NCBI RefSeq assembly: GCF_004348545.1
Contig: NZ_SMKL01000001.1
Coordinates: 140,323-204,322, forward strand
Direction: 5' to 3'
From: Jiangella ureilytica
GTDB lineage: Bacteria > Actinomycetota > Actinomycetes > Jiangellales > Jiangellaceae
Length of the DNA stretch: 64,000 bases
Notes under the pieces: model-generated
Database searches by the model: none
The model's input: only the letters and a program-made list of their open reading frames with translations
Told to the model about the DNA's origin: nothing
Program-made: the position numbers and the translations under genes
Part shown: positions 51,189 to 59,678 of the stretch, one piece after another
How positions within the stretch are numbered: the stretch's first letter is position 1
Layout of the letters: every line of letters starts with the position of its first letter

Positions 51189-51226
51189 CTGTCCACACCG
51201 GAGTCCGGTTGGCGCGGTTGTCCACA
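51189..51226 (+). promoter_or_regulatory. Pair of DnaA-box-like sites upstream of recA
   Basis: CTGTCCACA (51189-51197) and TTGTCCACA (51218-51226), 29 bp apart, lie between the LexA box and the proximal recA promoter. They mirror the pair at 7432-7469. Confidence 0.4.
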
Positions 51227-51249
51227 ATCTCGGGAGTTCGTTCCCGATC

Positions 51250-51272
51250 TTGTCGGTGCCACCGCGTAACGT
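51250..51272 (+). promoter_or_regulatory. RecA-NDp (PafBC-type) promoter of recA
   Basis: TTGTCGGTG (51250-51258), 8 bases, TAACGT (51267-51272), then 8 bases to the ATG at 51281. This matches the mycobacterial LexA-independent DNA-damage promoter consensus exactly, in the same arrangement as the two recA promoters of mycobacteria. Confidence 0.75.
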
Positions 51273-51280
51273 CTCCGGCG

Positions 51281-52372
51281 ATGACCAAGAAAACGCAGGG
51301 CCGCGCGCCGGCCCGTCGACCCCAGGTGGTGCCCATGGCTGTTTCCTCGGACCGCGACAAAGCGCTCGAGGCCGCGCTCGCGCAGATCGAGCGCTCGTTC
51401 GGCAAGGGCTCGGTGATGCGCCTGGGTGAGGAGGCCCGGGTCCCCATCGAGGTGATCCCCACCGGAGCCATCTCCCTCGACGTCGCGCTCGGCATCGGCG
51501 GGCTGCCGCGCGGCCGGGTGATCGAGATCTACGGCCCCGAGTCCTCCGGCAAGACCACCGTCGCGCTGCACGCGGTGGCCAACGCCCAGCGCGCCGGCGG
51601 CGTCGCCGGCTTCATCGACGCCGAGCACGCGCTCGACCCCGACTACGCGAAGGCGCTGGGGGTCGACACCGACTCCCTGCTCGTCTCCCAGCCCGACACC
51701 GGTGAGCAGGCGCTCGAGATCGCCGACACCCTCATCCGCTCCGGCGCGCTCGACATCATCGTCATCGACTCGGTGGCGGCGCTGGTGCCCAAGGCCGAGA
51801 TCGAGGGCGAGATGGGCGACAGCCACGTCGGCCTGCAGGCCCGGCTCATGAGCCAGGCGCTGCGCAAGATCGCCGGTGCACTGAGCCAGTCCAAGACCAC
51901 CGCCATCTTCATCAACCAGCTGCGCGAGAAGATCGGCGTGTTCTTCGGCTCGCCCGAGACCACCACCGGCGGCAAGGCGCTGAAGTTCTACGCCTCCGTC
52001 CGCCTCGACGTCCGCCGCATCGAGACGCTCAAGGACGGCACCGACGCAGTCGGCAACCGCACCCGCGTCAAGGTGGTCAAGAACAAGGTCGCCCCGCCGT
52101 TCAAGCAGGCCGAGTTCGACATCATCTACGGCGAGGGCATCAGCCGCGAGGGCGGCCTCATCGACCTCGGCGTCGAGCAGAGCATCGTGCGCAAGTCCGG
52201 TGCCTGGTACACCTACGAGGGCGACCAGCTGGGGCAGGGCAAGGAGAACGCCCGCAACTTCCTCAAGGACAACCCCGACCTCGCCGACGAGATCGAGAAG
52301 AAGATCAAAGAGAAGCTCGGCGTCGGCCCGAAGGTCGACGTCGCCACCGAAGAGGCCCCGGTCGACTTCTGA
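51281..52372 (+). CDS. recA: Recombinase A
   Basis: 363 residues from the ATG at 51281. A second ATG at 51335 would give the usual 345-residue form ([20 protein letters not shown]). The proximal promoter favours the first ATG. Walker [10 protein letters not shown] (85-93), the DNA-binding loop regions [19 protein letters not shown] and [20 protein letters not shown], and the acidic tail are present. No intein is seen. recX follows after 11 bp. Confidence 0.98.
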   Translation: MTKKTQGRAPARRPQVVPMAVSSDRDKALEAALAQIERSFGKGSVMRLGEEARVPIEVIPTGAISLDVALGIGGLPRGRVIEIYGPESSGKTTVALHAVANAQRAGGVAGFIDAEHALDPDYAKALGVDTDSLLVSQPDTGEQALEIADTLIRSGALDIIVIDSVAALVPKAEIEGEMGDSHVGLQARLMSQALRKIAGALSQSKTTAIFINQLREKIGVFFGSPETTTGGKALKFYASVRLDVRRIETLKDGTDAVGNRTRVKVVKNKVAPPFKQAEFDIIYGEGISREGGLIDLGVEQSIVRKSGAWYTYEGDQLGQGKENARNFLKDNPDLADEIEKKIKEKLGVGPKVDVATEEAPVDF

Positions 52373-52383
52373 GGGAGCCGGCG

Positions 52384-53499
52384 GTGAGCAGCAACGCCGG
52401 GCGGTCGCGACGCGGCCGCCCGGACACCCCCGACGACCACGGGCCCGGCGAACTCGGTTTGGACGAGTCCGGGACCGGCGAACCCCGTCCGGGCGCCTCC
52501 GAGTCCGGGACCGGAGCACGCGTGAGACGGTCCCGGACCGGTGGGCGGCGAGTCGGGGAGGCGCGCGAGCCCGATCCCGACGCGGGCGATTCCGATGCGG
52601 GCGCGTTCCGCACCAGGTCGCGCGCGAGCCGGTCCCGGGAGGCGCGCGAGCCCGATCCCGACGCGGGCGAATCCGACGCGGGCGAATTCGATGCGGATGA
52701 GTTCCGCGCCGGGTCGCGCGCGAGCCGGTCCCGGGAGGCGCGCGAGCCCGATCCCGACGCGGGCGAATCCGATGCGGGCGCGTTCCGCGCCGGGTCGCGC
52801 GCGAGCCGGTCCCGGACCGGTGGGCGGCGAGTCGGGGAGGCCCGCGAGCCCGATCCCGACGCGGGCGAATCCGATGCGGGCGCGTTCCGCCCCGGGTCGC
52901 GCGCGAGCCGGTCCCGGACCGGTGGGCGCCGAGTCGGCGGACAACGCGCCGGCGGCAGGCGTGCCGGCGACGCCCGCGAGCTCGATCCGGACGCGGACCC
53001 GGAGTCGGTGGCGCGGACGGTCGCGCTGAACCGGCTCTCGGTCGCGCCGCAGACCCGCGCCCAGCTCGACGCGGCGATGGCCCGCAAGGGCATCCCCGAA
53101 GAGGTCCGCGAGGGCGTCCTCGACCGCTTCGCCGACGTCGGCCTGGTCGACGACGCCGCATACGCCCGGGCCTGGGTCGAGTCCCGCCACGCCGGCCGCG
53201 GCCTGGCCCGCCGCGCCCTTGGCTACGAGCTGCGCAAACGCGGCGTCGAGCCCACGGTCGCCGCCGAGGCCGTCGAGACCGTCGACCCCGAGCAGGAGGA
53301 GCGGACCGCCCGCGCACTGGTCCAGCAGCGGCTCGCCGGCACCCGCCGCCTCGACCCCGTCGCCCGCACCCGCCGGCTCACCGGCATGCTCGCGCGCAAG
53401 GGCTACCCGCCCGGCCTGTCCTTCCGCGTCGTCCGCGAAGCCCTCGAGTCCGACGGCGTCGACGGCATAGACCTCCCCGAGGACTTCCTCGCGGACTGA
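52384..53499 (+). CDS. recX: RecX regulatory protein with repeat-expanded N-terminus
   Basis: 371 residues, well above the usual 150-270. The RecX domain starts near residue 205 (RTVALNRLSVAPQTRAQLDA, FADVGLVDDAAYARAWVESR, GYELRKRGVEPTVAAEAVE, ARKGYPPGLSFRVVREALES) and looks complete. It binds RecA filaments and dampens recombination. Residues 1-200 are low-complexity Arg/Asp/Gly/Ser with four in-frame repeats (see the repeat entry) and are probably disordered. The start GTG at 52384 has GAGGGAG upstream, directly behind recA, so co-expression is expected. Confidence 0.92.
   Translation: MSSNAGRSRRGRPDTPDDHGPGELGLDESGTGEPRPGASESGTGARVRRSRTGGRRVGEAREPDPDAGDSDAGAFRTRSRASRSREAREPDPDAGESDAGEFDADEFRAGSRASRSREAREPDPDAGESDAGAFRAGSRASRSRTGGRRVGEAREPDPDAGESDAGAFRPGSRASRSRTGGRRVGGQRAGGRRAGDARELDPDADPESVARTVALNRLSVAPQTRAQLDAAMARKGIPEEVREGVLDRFADVGLVDDAAYARAWVESRHAGRGLARRALGYELRKRGVEPTVAAEAVETVDPEQEERTARALVQQRLAGTRRLDPVARTRRLTGMLARKGYPPGLSFRVVREALESDGVDGIDLPEDFLAD
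52565..52945 (+). repeat. In-frame tandem repeats in recX
   Basis: The core GCGAGCCCGATCCCGACG begins at 52565, 52646, 52742 and 52844. The steps of 81, 96 and 102 bp are all multiples of three, so each copy adds 27, 32 or 34 residues of the type AREPDPDAGESDAGAF with GSRASRSR. Copies are nearly identical at DNA level, implying recent expansion. Confidence 0.9.
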
Positions 53500-53528
53500 G
53501 TTCGGGTTCACGGGTTGGGTTGGGTTGG

Positions 53529-53667
53529 CCCGTCCTCCTGCTGCCCGTTCTCTCGGCCCCGAACGATCGGCTCGAGCGGACCGGAGAGGCGCTTCGCGCC
53601 GACGGGTCCGCGTGACCCGCCCGTCCGGGGCCTGAGAACGGGCAGCTGTCGGGGACGGGGGAGGCTG
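53529..53667. repeat. Inverted-repeat element, copy A
   Basis: CTGCCCGTTCTCTCGGCCCC (53541-53560) pairs with GGGGCCTGAGAACGGGCAG (53627-53645) with one or two differences, around a 66-bp loop. The flanks CCCGTCC and GGGGACGGGG extend the stem. A second, diverged copy lies about 217 bp away. Confidence 0.65.
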
Positions 53668-53746
53668 GCGACGGCCCCGGCGTCAGCGTCCTGGTCAGGT
53701 GTCACGTCCTGGTCCAGCGTTCCGCGAGACGCCCAGCTCGGTTCTC

Positions 53747-53884
53747 CCCGTCCTCCTGATGACTGCCCGCTCTTGGGGCCGGGTGCGTGCGGGCCGAGCG
53801 GTCCCTCCGGCGCGAGGCGATCTGTCGGTCGGACCGAGGCGCGCGTGCGCGGCCAAGAGAACGGGCAGCAGGCGGATGGGGAGC
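53747..53884. repeat. Inverted-repeat element, copy B
   Basis: CTGCCCGCTCTTGGGGCC (53763-53780) pairs imperfectly with GGCCAAGAGAACGGGCAG (53851-53868). The left flank TCCTCCTG and the CTGCCCG word match copy A, so the two elements share an origin. Confidence 0.6.
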
Positions 53885-54264
53885 CCCGGCCACCTGGCCA
53901 GTCCAGGCGAACCTCGGCCGGTGCGCCGAACGCTGCAGGCCAACCTCGCAATCGGCGACGCGGCGCGCGTTCCCGCTGCTTGACCGGCTGTACACCCTTA
54001 CGTAACCTCAACTCCAAAGGTGGAGAACAACTCCGCGACCGCGGATCGGACATAGTGAACACGGCAAGGCTCAACACCACAGTTCCGTCGAGGCCCGCGC
54101 AGGGCAGGCCGAAGCGGCTCGTCGAGGTGTGCGTGCCGCAGCACTGATGGGGCACGTCGGTGGTTCGAGACTCGCATCGTCCGCGGTGCGGGTGCGGTCG
54201 TGGTGCGGTTCCCGCCAGCAGCCGGTCTGCCTGCGCAGTCCGCGATATGTGAGGGAGCCCGCCG

Positions 54265-55899
54265 ATGGACACCGGAACGGCAATTCTGCTGGTCGGACTG
54301 GTTGTCGTGGCGCTGCTGGCAGTGGCGCTGTTCTTCTTGTTCAGCCGGCTGCGCGGCGTCGAGGGCGCCCGCGCCAACTCCGCTGAGCTGTTCGCCCAGG
54401 TCGAGGCCGACTCCGTGCGGCTGCGCTCGGCCGCCCAGGCCGAGGCCGACGACGTGCGGTCGGCTGCCCGTCGCGAGGCCGAGGAGCTGCGCGCGAAGGC
54501 CGCCGCCGAGGCCGCCGAAGCGAAGTCCCGCGCCGCTGCCGAAGCCGAGAAGGCCCGCGAGCGCGCCGACGAGGCGAGTGCCGAGCTGCGTGAGCAGCGC
54601 ACCGACCTCGACCGCCGCGAGCAGCGGCTCACCGAGCGCGAAGAGCGCGTCACCGCCGACACCGAGTCGCTCGAGGCGCGGCTGCGAGAGGTCGAGGCGC
54701 AGGCCGCCGCGCTGGCCACCCGCACCGCGGAGCTCGAGGCCCTCGAGGCCGAGCGGCGCGCCGTCCTCGAGCGAACCGCCAACCTGACCGCCGAGCAGGC
54801 GAAGGCCGAGCTGGTCGCCGCCGTCGAGGACGACGCGAAGCGGGCGGCCGTCGTGCGGGTCCGCGACATCGAGAAGGAAGCCAACGAGAACGGCCAGGCC
54901 CGCGCACGCGAGATCATCACGCTGGCCATCCAGCGGCTCGCGTCGGAGCAGACGGCGGAGTCGGTGGTGTCAGTGCTGCACCTGCCGGGCGACGAGATGA
55001 AGGGCCGCATCATCGGCCGCGAGGGCCGCAACATCCGCGCGTTCGAGCAGGTCACCGGCGTCAACCTCATCATCGACGACACCCCCGAGGCGGTGCTGCT
55101 GTCCTGCTTCGACCCGGTGCGCCGCGAGGTCGCCCGGCTCACGCTCGAGGAACTGGTGCTCGACGGGCGCATCCACCCGCACCGCATCGAGGAGCAGTAC
55201 GAGAAGAGCAAGGCCGAGGTCGAGGCGCTGTGCGTGCGCGCCGGCGAGGACGCCCTCGTCGAGATGGGCATCACCGACATGCACCCCGACCTCGTGGCGC
55301 TGCTCGGCCGGCTGCGCTACCGCACGTCGTACGGGCAGAACGTGCTCAAGCACCTCATCGAGTCCGCGCACCTGGCCGGCATGATGGCCGGCGAGCTCGG
55401 CCTCGACATCAAGCTGAACAAGCGGTGTGCGCTGCTGCACGACATAGGCAAGGCGCTCACCCACGAGGTCGACGGCAGCCACGCGCTCATCGGTGCCGAG
55501 ATCGCCCGCCGCTACGGCGAGAACGACGACGTCGTGCATGCCATCGAGGCGCACCACAACGAGGTCGAGCTGCGCACCGTCGAGGCCGTCCTCACCCAGG
55601 CCGCCGACGCCATCTCCGGCGGCCGGCCGGGCGCGCGCCGCGAGTCGCTCGAGGCGTACGTCAAGCGGCTGGAGCGGCTCGAGGAGATCTCGATGAGCCA
55701 CGACGGCGTCGAGAAGGTCTTCGCCATGCAGGCCGGCCGCGAGGTCCGGGTCATGGTCCTGCCCGACGTCGTCGACGACATCCAGGCGCAGGTGCTGGCC
55801 CGCGACATCGCCAAGCAGGTCGAGGAGGAGCTGACCTACCCCGGCCAGATCCGCATCACCGTCGTCCGCGAGTCGCGCTCGACGGAGTTCGCCCGCTAG
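54265..55899 (+). CDS. rny: Ribonuclease Y
   Basis: 544 residues. An N-terminal membrane helix (ILLVGLVVVALLAVALFFLF), a long Ala/Glu/Arg coiled coil (about 30-205), a KH domain (GRIIGREGRNIRAFEQVTG, near 247), an HD domain (CALLHDIGKALTHEVDG, near 390, with EAHHNEVE) and the C-terminal domain are all present. RNase Y is a membrane-bound endonuclease that starts mRNA decay. The ATG follows GTGAGGGAG. Confidence 0.96.
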   Translation: MDTGTAILLVGLVVVALLAVALFFLFSRLRGVEGARANSAELFAQVEADSVRLRSAAQAEADDVRSAARREAEELRAKAAAEAAEAKSRAAAEAEKARERADEASAELREQRTDLDRREQRLTEREERVTADTESLEARLREVEAQAAALATRTAELEALEAERRAVLERTANLTAEQAKAELVAAVEDDAKRAAVVRVRDIEKEANENGQARAREIITLAIQRLASEQTAESVVSVLHLPGDEMKGRIIGREGRNIRAFEQVTGVNLIIDDTPEAVLLSCFDPVRREVARLTLEELVLDGRIHPHRIEEQYEKSKAEVEALCVRAGEDALVEMGITDMHPDLVALLGRLRYRTSYGQNVLKHLIESAHLAGMMAGELGLDIKLNKRCALLHDIGKALTHEVDGSHALIGAEIARRYGENDDVVHAIEAHHNEVELRTVEAVLTQAADAISGGRPGARRESLEAYVKRLERLEEISMSHDGVEKVFAMQAGREVRVMVLPDVVDDIQAQVLARDIAKQVEEELTYPGQIRITVVRESRSTEFAR

Positions 55900-55916
55900 G
55901 GACTGTCCGACGGGTC

Positions 55917-55949
55917 TTCGGCGGGCGGCTCGGATCGACGTCCGCCGAA
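55917..55949 (+). terminator. Terminator hairpin after rny
   Basis: TTCGGCGG (55917-55924) and CCGCCGAA (55942-55949) are exact inverted copies 18 bases after the rny stop. There is no T run. Confidence 0.55.
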
Positions 55950-56076
55950 CCGACCGGAGGCGCGCAGCCGACCCGCATGGTCTGACGCCAGTCGGCGGCG
56001 ACAGAGCGGTGTCGTGCTGGACCGGCCCCTGGACGCCGCCGCCCGCATCCACCACGATCCGTCAGACACCCCTGGG

Positions 56077-56961
56077 TCAGACGGACGACCCGGCCTCGCC
56101 GCCGCCGACCTTCCCGCCGACGGGCTCCGCGGCCTTGGCCACGCCGCCGGCGGCCTTCGTCGTGCCGCGCCGCTCCAGGTAGACGGCCAGTCGCGACAGT
56201 GTGAAGTTGACGGCGATGTAGATGGCGGCACCGACCACGAAGAACTGGAACCAGTACCGCTGGCCGAAGAACTGTGTGTTGGTCTGCAGCTGCCGCAGCA
56301 GTTCGGAGTAGGCGATGATGAAGCCGAGCGAGGTGTCCTTGAGCAGCACGACGAGCTGGCTGACCAGCGACGGCAGCATCCGGCGGACGGCCTGGGGGAG
56401 CAGGATGCTGAACAGTGTCTGCCAGCGGGTGAGGCCGACGGCGTAGGCGGCCTCCGCCTGCCCCTTCGGCAGGGACATGATGCCGGCGCGGAGGATCTCG
56501 GCGAAGATCGCGCTGTTGTAGATGACCAGGCCGAAGACGACGCCCCAGAAGAACGACAGCTCCAGCGCGAAGACCCCGAAGAACATCAGCAGCACGACCG
56601 GCAGGCCGCGGAAGAACTCGACGACTGTGGTCACGGGCACGCGCACGAGCCTCGTCCCGGACATCCGGGCTACGGCCAGGACGAGCCCCCCGACCAGGGC
56701 GATCACGGCGGCGACTCCGGCCGCTCGCAGTGTGGCACCGAGCCCGGTGACCAGCAGCGACCGCCAGACGTCCTCCGCGCTTTGCCCCATCGGCGGATCC
56801 CAGAAGACCTGCCAGCGCTCGGTTTCCCACTGGCCGTGCTCGTCGAGCTGGCGGTAGGCCAGGAACAGCAGGGCGAGGACGAAGAGGGCGCCGACGATCG
56901 ACCACGCGAGCGTTCGGCGCCGGGTCCGCGGCCCGGCGGCGTCGTAGAGGATCGAGCTCAT
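56077..56961 (-). CDS. gluD: Glutamate/polar amino acid ABC permease (GluD type)
   Basis: 294 residues. The HisM-type inner-membrane domain has five or six helices, with the EAA loop visible as AYAVGLTRWQTLFSILLPQA and a preceding FFRGLPVVLLMFFGVF. An N-terminal helix precedes a periplasmic insert (QLDEHGQWETERWQVFWDPP). The C-terminus is Lys/Gly-rich. Last gene of gluABCD; start overlaps the gluC stop by 4 bp. Confidence 0.92.
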   Translation of the reverse strand: MSSILYDAAGPRTRRRTLAWSIVGALFVLALLFLAYRQLDEHGQWETERWQVFWDPPMGQSAEDVWRSLLVTGLGATLRAAGVAAVIALVGGLVLAVARMSGTRLVRVPVTTVVEFFRGLPVVLLMFFGVFALELSFFWGVVFGLVIYNSAIFAEILRAGIMSLPKGQAEAAYAVGLTRWQTLFSILLPQAVRRMLPSLVSQLVVLLKDTSLGFIIAYSELLRQLQTNTQFFGQRYWFQFFVVGAAIYIAVNFTLSRLAVYLERRGTTKAAGGVAKAAEPVGGKVGGGEAGSSV

Positions 56962-57608
56962 CGGGCGAACACCACCTTGCGCTCGACGTATCCGGCAAGC
57001 AGGCCGGCCGGGATCGTGATGACCAGGTAGCAGACCGCGACGCCCAGCAGGACCGCGATGACGTCACCCGGGTGCGCATTGGTCAGCTGCTTGCCGACGC
57101 CGAACAGTTCGGCCACGAAGAAGCCGCCGGCCACGGAGCTGTTCTTGGTCAGCGCGATGAAGATGTTGATCAATGGTGGTATGACGGTGCGGAAGGCCTG
57201 CGGCAGGACGATGAGCCGCAGCGTCTGGGGGAACGTGAGCCCGATGGCCCGGGACGCCTCGGCCTGGCCCACGCCGACGCTGTTGATGCCGGACCGGATC
57301 GCTTCGCAGACGAACGCGGCGGTGTACACCGAGAGCGCGACGACGGCGGGAGCGAAGAAGTCGCTGGGGGTCCAGCCCAGCTGTGGTGCGACGAAGACGA
57401 AGAAGATGAAGACCAGGGTCAGCGGCGTGTTCCGCACCAGCTCGACGTAGGCGGTGCCGAACCAGCGCAACGTGGGAACGGGCGAGACCCGGAAGGAGCC
57501 CAGGATGGTTCCCAGGACGAGCGCGATCACGGCGGAGAGCAGGGTGAGCGAGAGAGTGGTGCGGAACCCCTCCCAGTAGAGCGGAAGCTCGTCGATGACG
57601 GCGTCCAT
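56958..57608 (-). CDS. gluC: Glutamate/polar amino acid ABC permease (GluC type)
   Basis: 216 residues. ELVRNTPLTLVFIFFVFVAP and the EAA loop SRAIGLTFPQTLRLIVLPQA are typical of the HisM family, with five helices. Partner of GluD. It is separated from gluB by 94 bp containing a GC-rich hairpin. Confidence 0.93.
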   Translation of the reverse strand: MDAVIDELPLYWEGFRTTLSLTLLSAVIALVLGTILGSFRVSPVPTLRWFGTAYVELVRNTPLTLVFIFFVFVAPQLGWTPSDFFAPAVVALSVYTAAFVCEAIRSGINSVGVGQAEASRAIGLTFPQTLRLIVLPQAFRTVIPPLINIFIALTKNSSVAGGFFVAELFGVGKQLTNAHPGDVIAVLLGVAVCYLVITIPAGLLAGYVERKVVFAR

Positions 57609-57654
57609 CGGGCAGCCCCTTCCAGAACCGTGCGGCCGGACACACGTAGTGCAT

Positions 57655-57691
57655 CGGGGTGGGCCGCCGCCGCAGCGGCCGGCCCACCCCG
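57655..57691 (-). terminator. Intercistronic hairpin between gluB and gluC
   Basis: CGGGGTGGGCC (57655-57665) and GGCCCACCCCG (57681-57691) pair perfectly over 11 bp. A stem between a binding-protein gene and its permease gene often lowers or trims the downstream transcript. Confidence 0.6.
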
Positions 57692-57702
57692 TGGGCGATC
57701 GG

Positions 57703-58590
57703 TCAGTAGCGGTCGACGGCGGGCGGCTCGGGGGTATCGAGCACGGCGCCGGCGGTCTCCGCCCACGCCTCTTCCCAGCGGCCGTCGTCGTAGGAGGCCT
57801 CGAGGACGTCGTTGATCCAGTTGCGGAACTCGGTGTCGCCGTGCATCAGGCCGATGCCGTAAGGCTCCTGGGTGAACGGCTCACCGACCAGCTTGAACTC
57901 GCCGGGGTTCTGGTCGACGAAACCGGACAGGATGACGTTGTCAGTGGTGACGGCGTCGACCTGGCCGTTGCGCAGTGGCTCGAGGCAGTCCGAGTAGGCG
58001 CCGGTGGGGAACAGCTCGGCCTCGGGGTAGTTGGTGCGGATGTTCTCGGCCGGTGTGGAGCCCTCGACCGAGCAGACCCGCCGGCCGGCGAGGTCGTCCG
58101 GGCCGTTGATGTCGCTGTTCTCCTCGAGCACCATGATCGTCTGGCCGGCCTCGAAGTACGGGCCGGCGAAGTCGACCAGCTCCTTGCGCTCGTCGTTGAT
58201 CGTGTAGGTGGCCACGACGATGTCGACCCGGCCGTCCTGGATGAACGACTCGCGGTTGGCCGACACGGTCTCGACCCACTCGATGTTGTCCTCGGAGATG
58301 CCCAGCTCGCCGGCGATGATCTTGGCGATCTCGACGTCGAAGCCGACGGGCGTGCCGTCGGGACCGACCAGGCCGAACAGCGGCTGGTCGAACTTGGTGC
58401 CGACGGTGATGCTGCCCGCCTCGGCCAGCTCCGCCATCGTGCTGCCCTCGGGGAAGTCGGCGGCGTCGGCCGTCGGCTCGGTGGTGGCGTCGCCGCCGTC
58501 GTCGTCGCCACACGCGGTGAGGACGAGGGCCGCCGCGAGGGCGGCGGCCGTGAGGGCGCTGTAGCGCCGCAAGGTGGATCGGGTACGCAT
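57703..58590 (-). CDS. gluB: Glutamate ABC transporter substrate-binding lipoprotein
   Basis: 295 residues. A lipoprotein signal peptide (hydrophobic AALAAALVLTACGDDDGG; the Cys in LTAC is the lipid anchor) is followed by a type 2 periplasmic binding domain: ITVGTKFDQPLFGLVGPDG, DGRVDIVVATYTINDERKEL and RRVCSVEGSTPAENIRTNYP. This matches actinobacterial GluB. AGAGGAGAG before the ATG is a strong ribosome-binding site, suitable for high expression. Confidence 0.94.
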   Translation of the reverse strand: MRTRSTLRRYSALTAAALAAALVLTACGDDDGGDATTEPTADAADFPEGSTMAELAEAGSITVGTKFDQPLFGLVGPDGTPVGFDVEIAKIIAGELGISEDNIEWVETVSANRESFIQDGRVDIVVATYTINDERKELVDFAGPYFEAGQTIMVLEENSDINGPDDLAGRRVCSVEGSTPAENIRTNYPEAELFPTGAYSDCLEPLRNGQVDAVTTDNVILSGFVDQNPGEFKLVGEPFTQEPYGIGLMHGDTEFRNWINDVLEASYDDGRWEEAWAETAGAVLDTPEPPAVDRY

Positions 58591-58621
58591 GACGTGCTCT
58601 CCTCTGGTTACTTTCGACGTC

Positions 58622-59377
58622 TCAGTGAGTCAGGATCTTGCTGAGGAAGTCTCGTGCCCGGTCGCTCTGCGCGTTCGTGAAGAACTCCTCAGGAGTGGCC
58701 TCTTCGACGATGCTGCCGGCGTCCATGAAGATGACGCGATTGGCCGCCCGCCGCGCGAATCCCATCTCATGGGTGATGACGATCATCGTCATGCCGTCGC
58801 GGGCCAGGCCGGTCATGACGTCCAGCACCTCGTTGATCATCTCGGGGTCGAGCGCCGAGGTGGGCTCGTCGAACAGCATGACCTTCGGTTGCATGGCCAG
58901 TGCGCGGGCGATGGCGACCCGCTGCTGCTGGCCGCCGGACAGCTGGGCGGGGAGCTTGCCGGCCTGGTCGGCGACGCCGACGCGGTCGAGCAGCTCCATG
59001 GCCGCCTTGTCGGCTTCGGACTTCTTCAGTCCCTTGGCCTTGATGGGGCCGAGGGTGACGTTCTGCAGCACCGTCTTGTGCGCGAACAGGTTGAACGCCT
59101 GGAAGACCATGCCGACGTCGGCGCGCAGCCGCGCCAGCGCCTTGCCCTCCTCGGGCAGCGGCTGGCCGTCGAGCGTGATGGTGCCGGAGTCGATGGTCTC
59201 GAGGCGGTTGATGGTCCGGCAGAGCGTCGACTTGCCCGACCCGGACGGCCCGATGACGACGACCACCTCGCCGCGGGTGACGCTCAGGTTGATGTCGCGG
59301 AGGACATGCAGCTCGCCGAAGTGCTTGTTGACGTCGCGCAGCTCGACGAGAGGGGCGCCGGCCGCCTCGACGCTCAT
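58622..59377 (-). CDS. gluA: Glutamate ABC transporter ATP-binding protein
   Basis: 251 residues. Walker [11 protein letters not shown]-loop [18 protein letters not shown], signature [15 protein letters not shown], Walker [16 protein letters not shown] and switch His VITHEMGFA are complete. First gene of gluABCD. The region upstream is shared with a divergent carboxypeptidase pseudogene. Confidence 0.95.
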   Translation of the reverse strand: MSVEAAGAPLVELRDVNKHFGELHVLRDINLSVTRGEVVVVIGPSGSGKSTLCRTINRLETIDSGTITLDGQPLPEEGKALARLRADVGMVFQAFNLFAHKTVLQNVTLGPIKAKGLKKSEADKAAMELLDRVGVADQAGKLPAQLSGGQQQRVAIARALAMQPKVMLFDEPTSALDPEMINEVLDVMTGLARDGMTMIVITHEMGFARRAANRVIFMDAGSIVEEATPEEFFTNAQSDRARDFLSKILTH

Positions 59378-59678
59378 CGGGCGACGCCTCGGCTGCGGTT
59401 CCGGCTCATGGACTCACACCACCACCTTCACGACGATCCCGGGACAAGCGTCAACGGTATGGGGGAGACGACCGCCTGTCATGCCCTTTGAGCTGCGGTT
59501 GCGGTCACTGGTTGGTAACAAACCGACAACGCCGGCGTCGGGCGCTAGGCGTGGTCCGCTGTGTGGGCGCAGTCATGCACTGTCACACCGCACTGTGCGA
59601 TCATTCGGCACACACCGGACGAAATGCACGGGGGCGGCTGGTGACATGGCGGTTTCATCCGCGGAGGTTCTCGTGGTC
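59378..59678. other. Divergent promoter region of gluA and M14 gene
   Basis: 301 bp without a gene. It includes an AT-richer stretch around 59505-59530 and the direct repeat GCACTGT twice at a 13-bp step near 59577-59600. No clean -35/-10 pair can be assigned. Confidence 0.4.

Larger units (their letters stand above)
53500..54264. other. recX-rny intergenic region
   Basis: 765 bp with no convincing gene. It holds two related inverted-repeat elements (53529-53667 and 53747-53884). An AT-richer stretch near 53990-54070 is the probable rny promoter region: ACCT-N10-AGGT dyad at about 54005-54022 and a possible -10 CATAGT near 54051. The remainder lacks features. Confidence 0.5.

Noticed and set aside
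51017..53317. 766-residue antisense frame across recA/recX
   Set aside because: Shadow of recA and of the recX repeats; low-complexity Arg/Pro composition.
53515..54147. 210-residue open frame between recX and rny
   Set aside because: Composition is non-coding-like, it runs through both inverted-repeat elements, and it has no recognisable start signal or domain.
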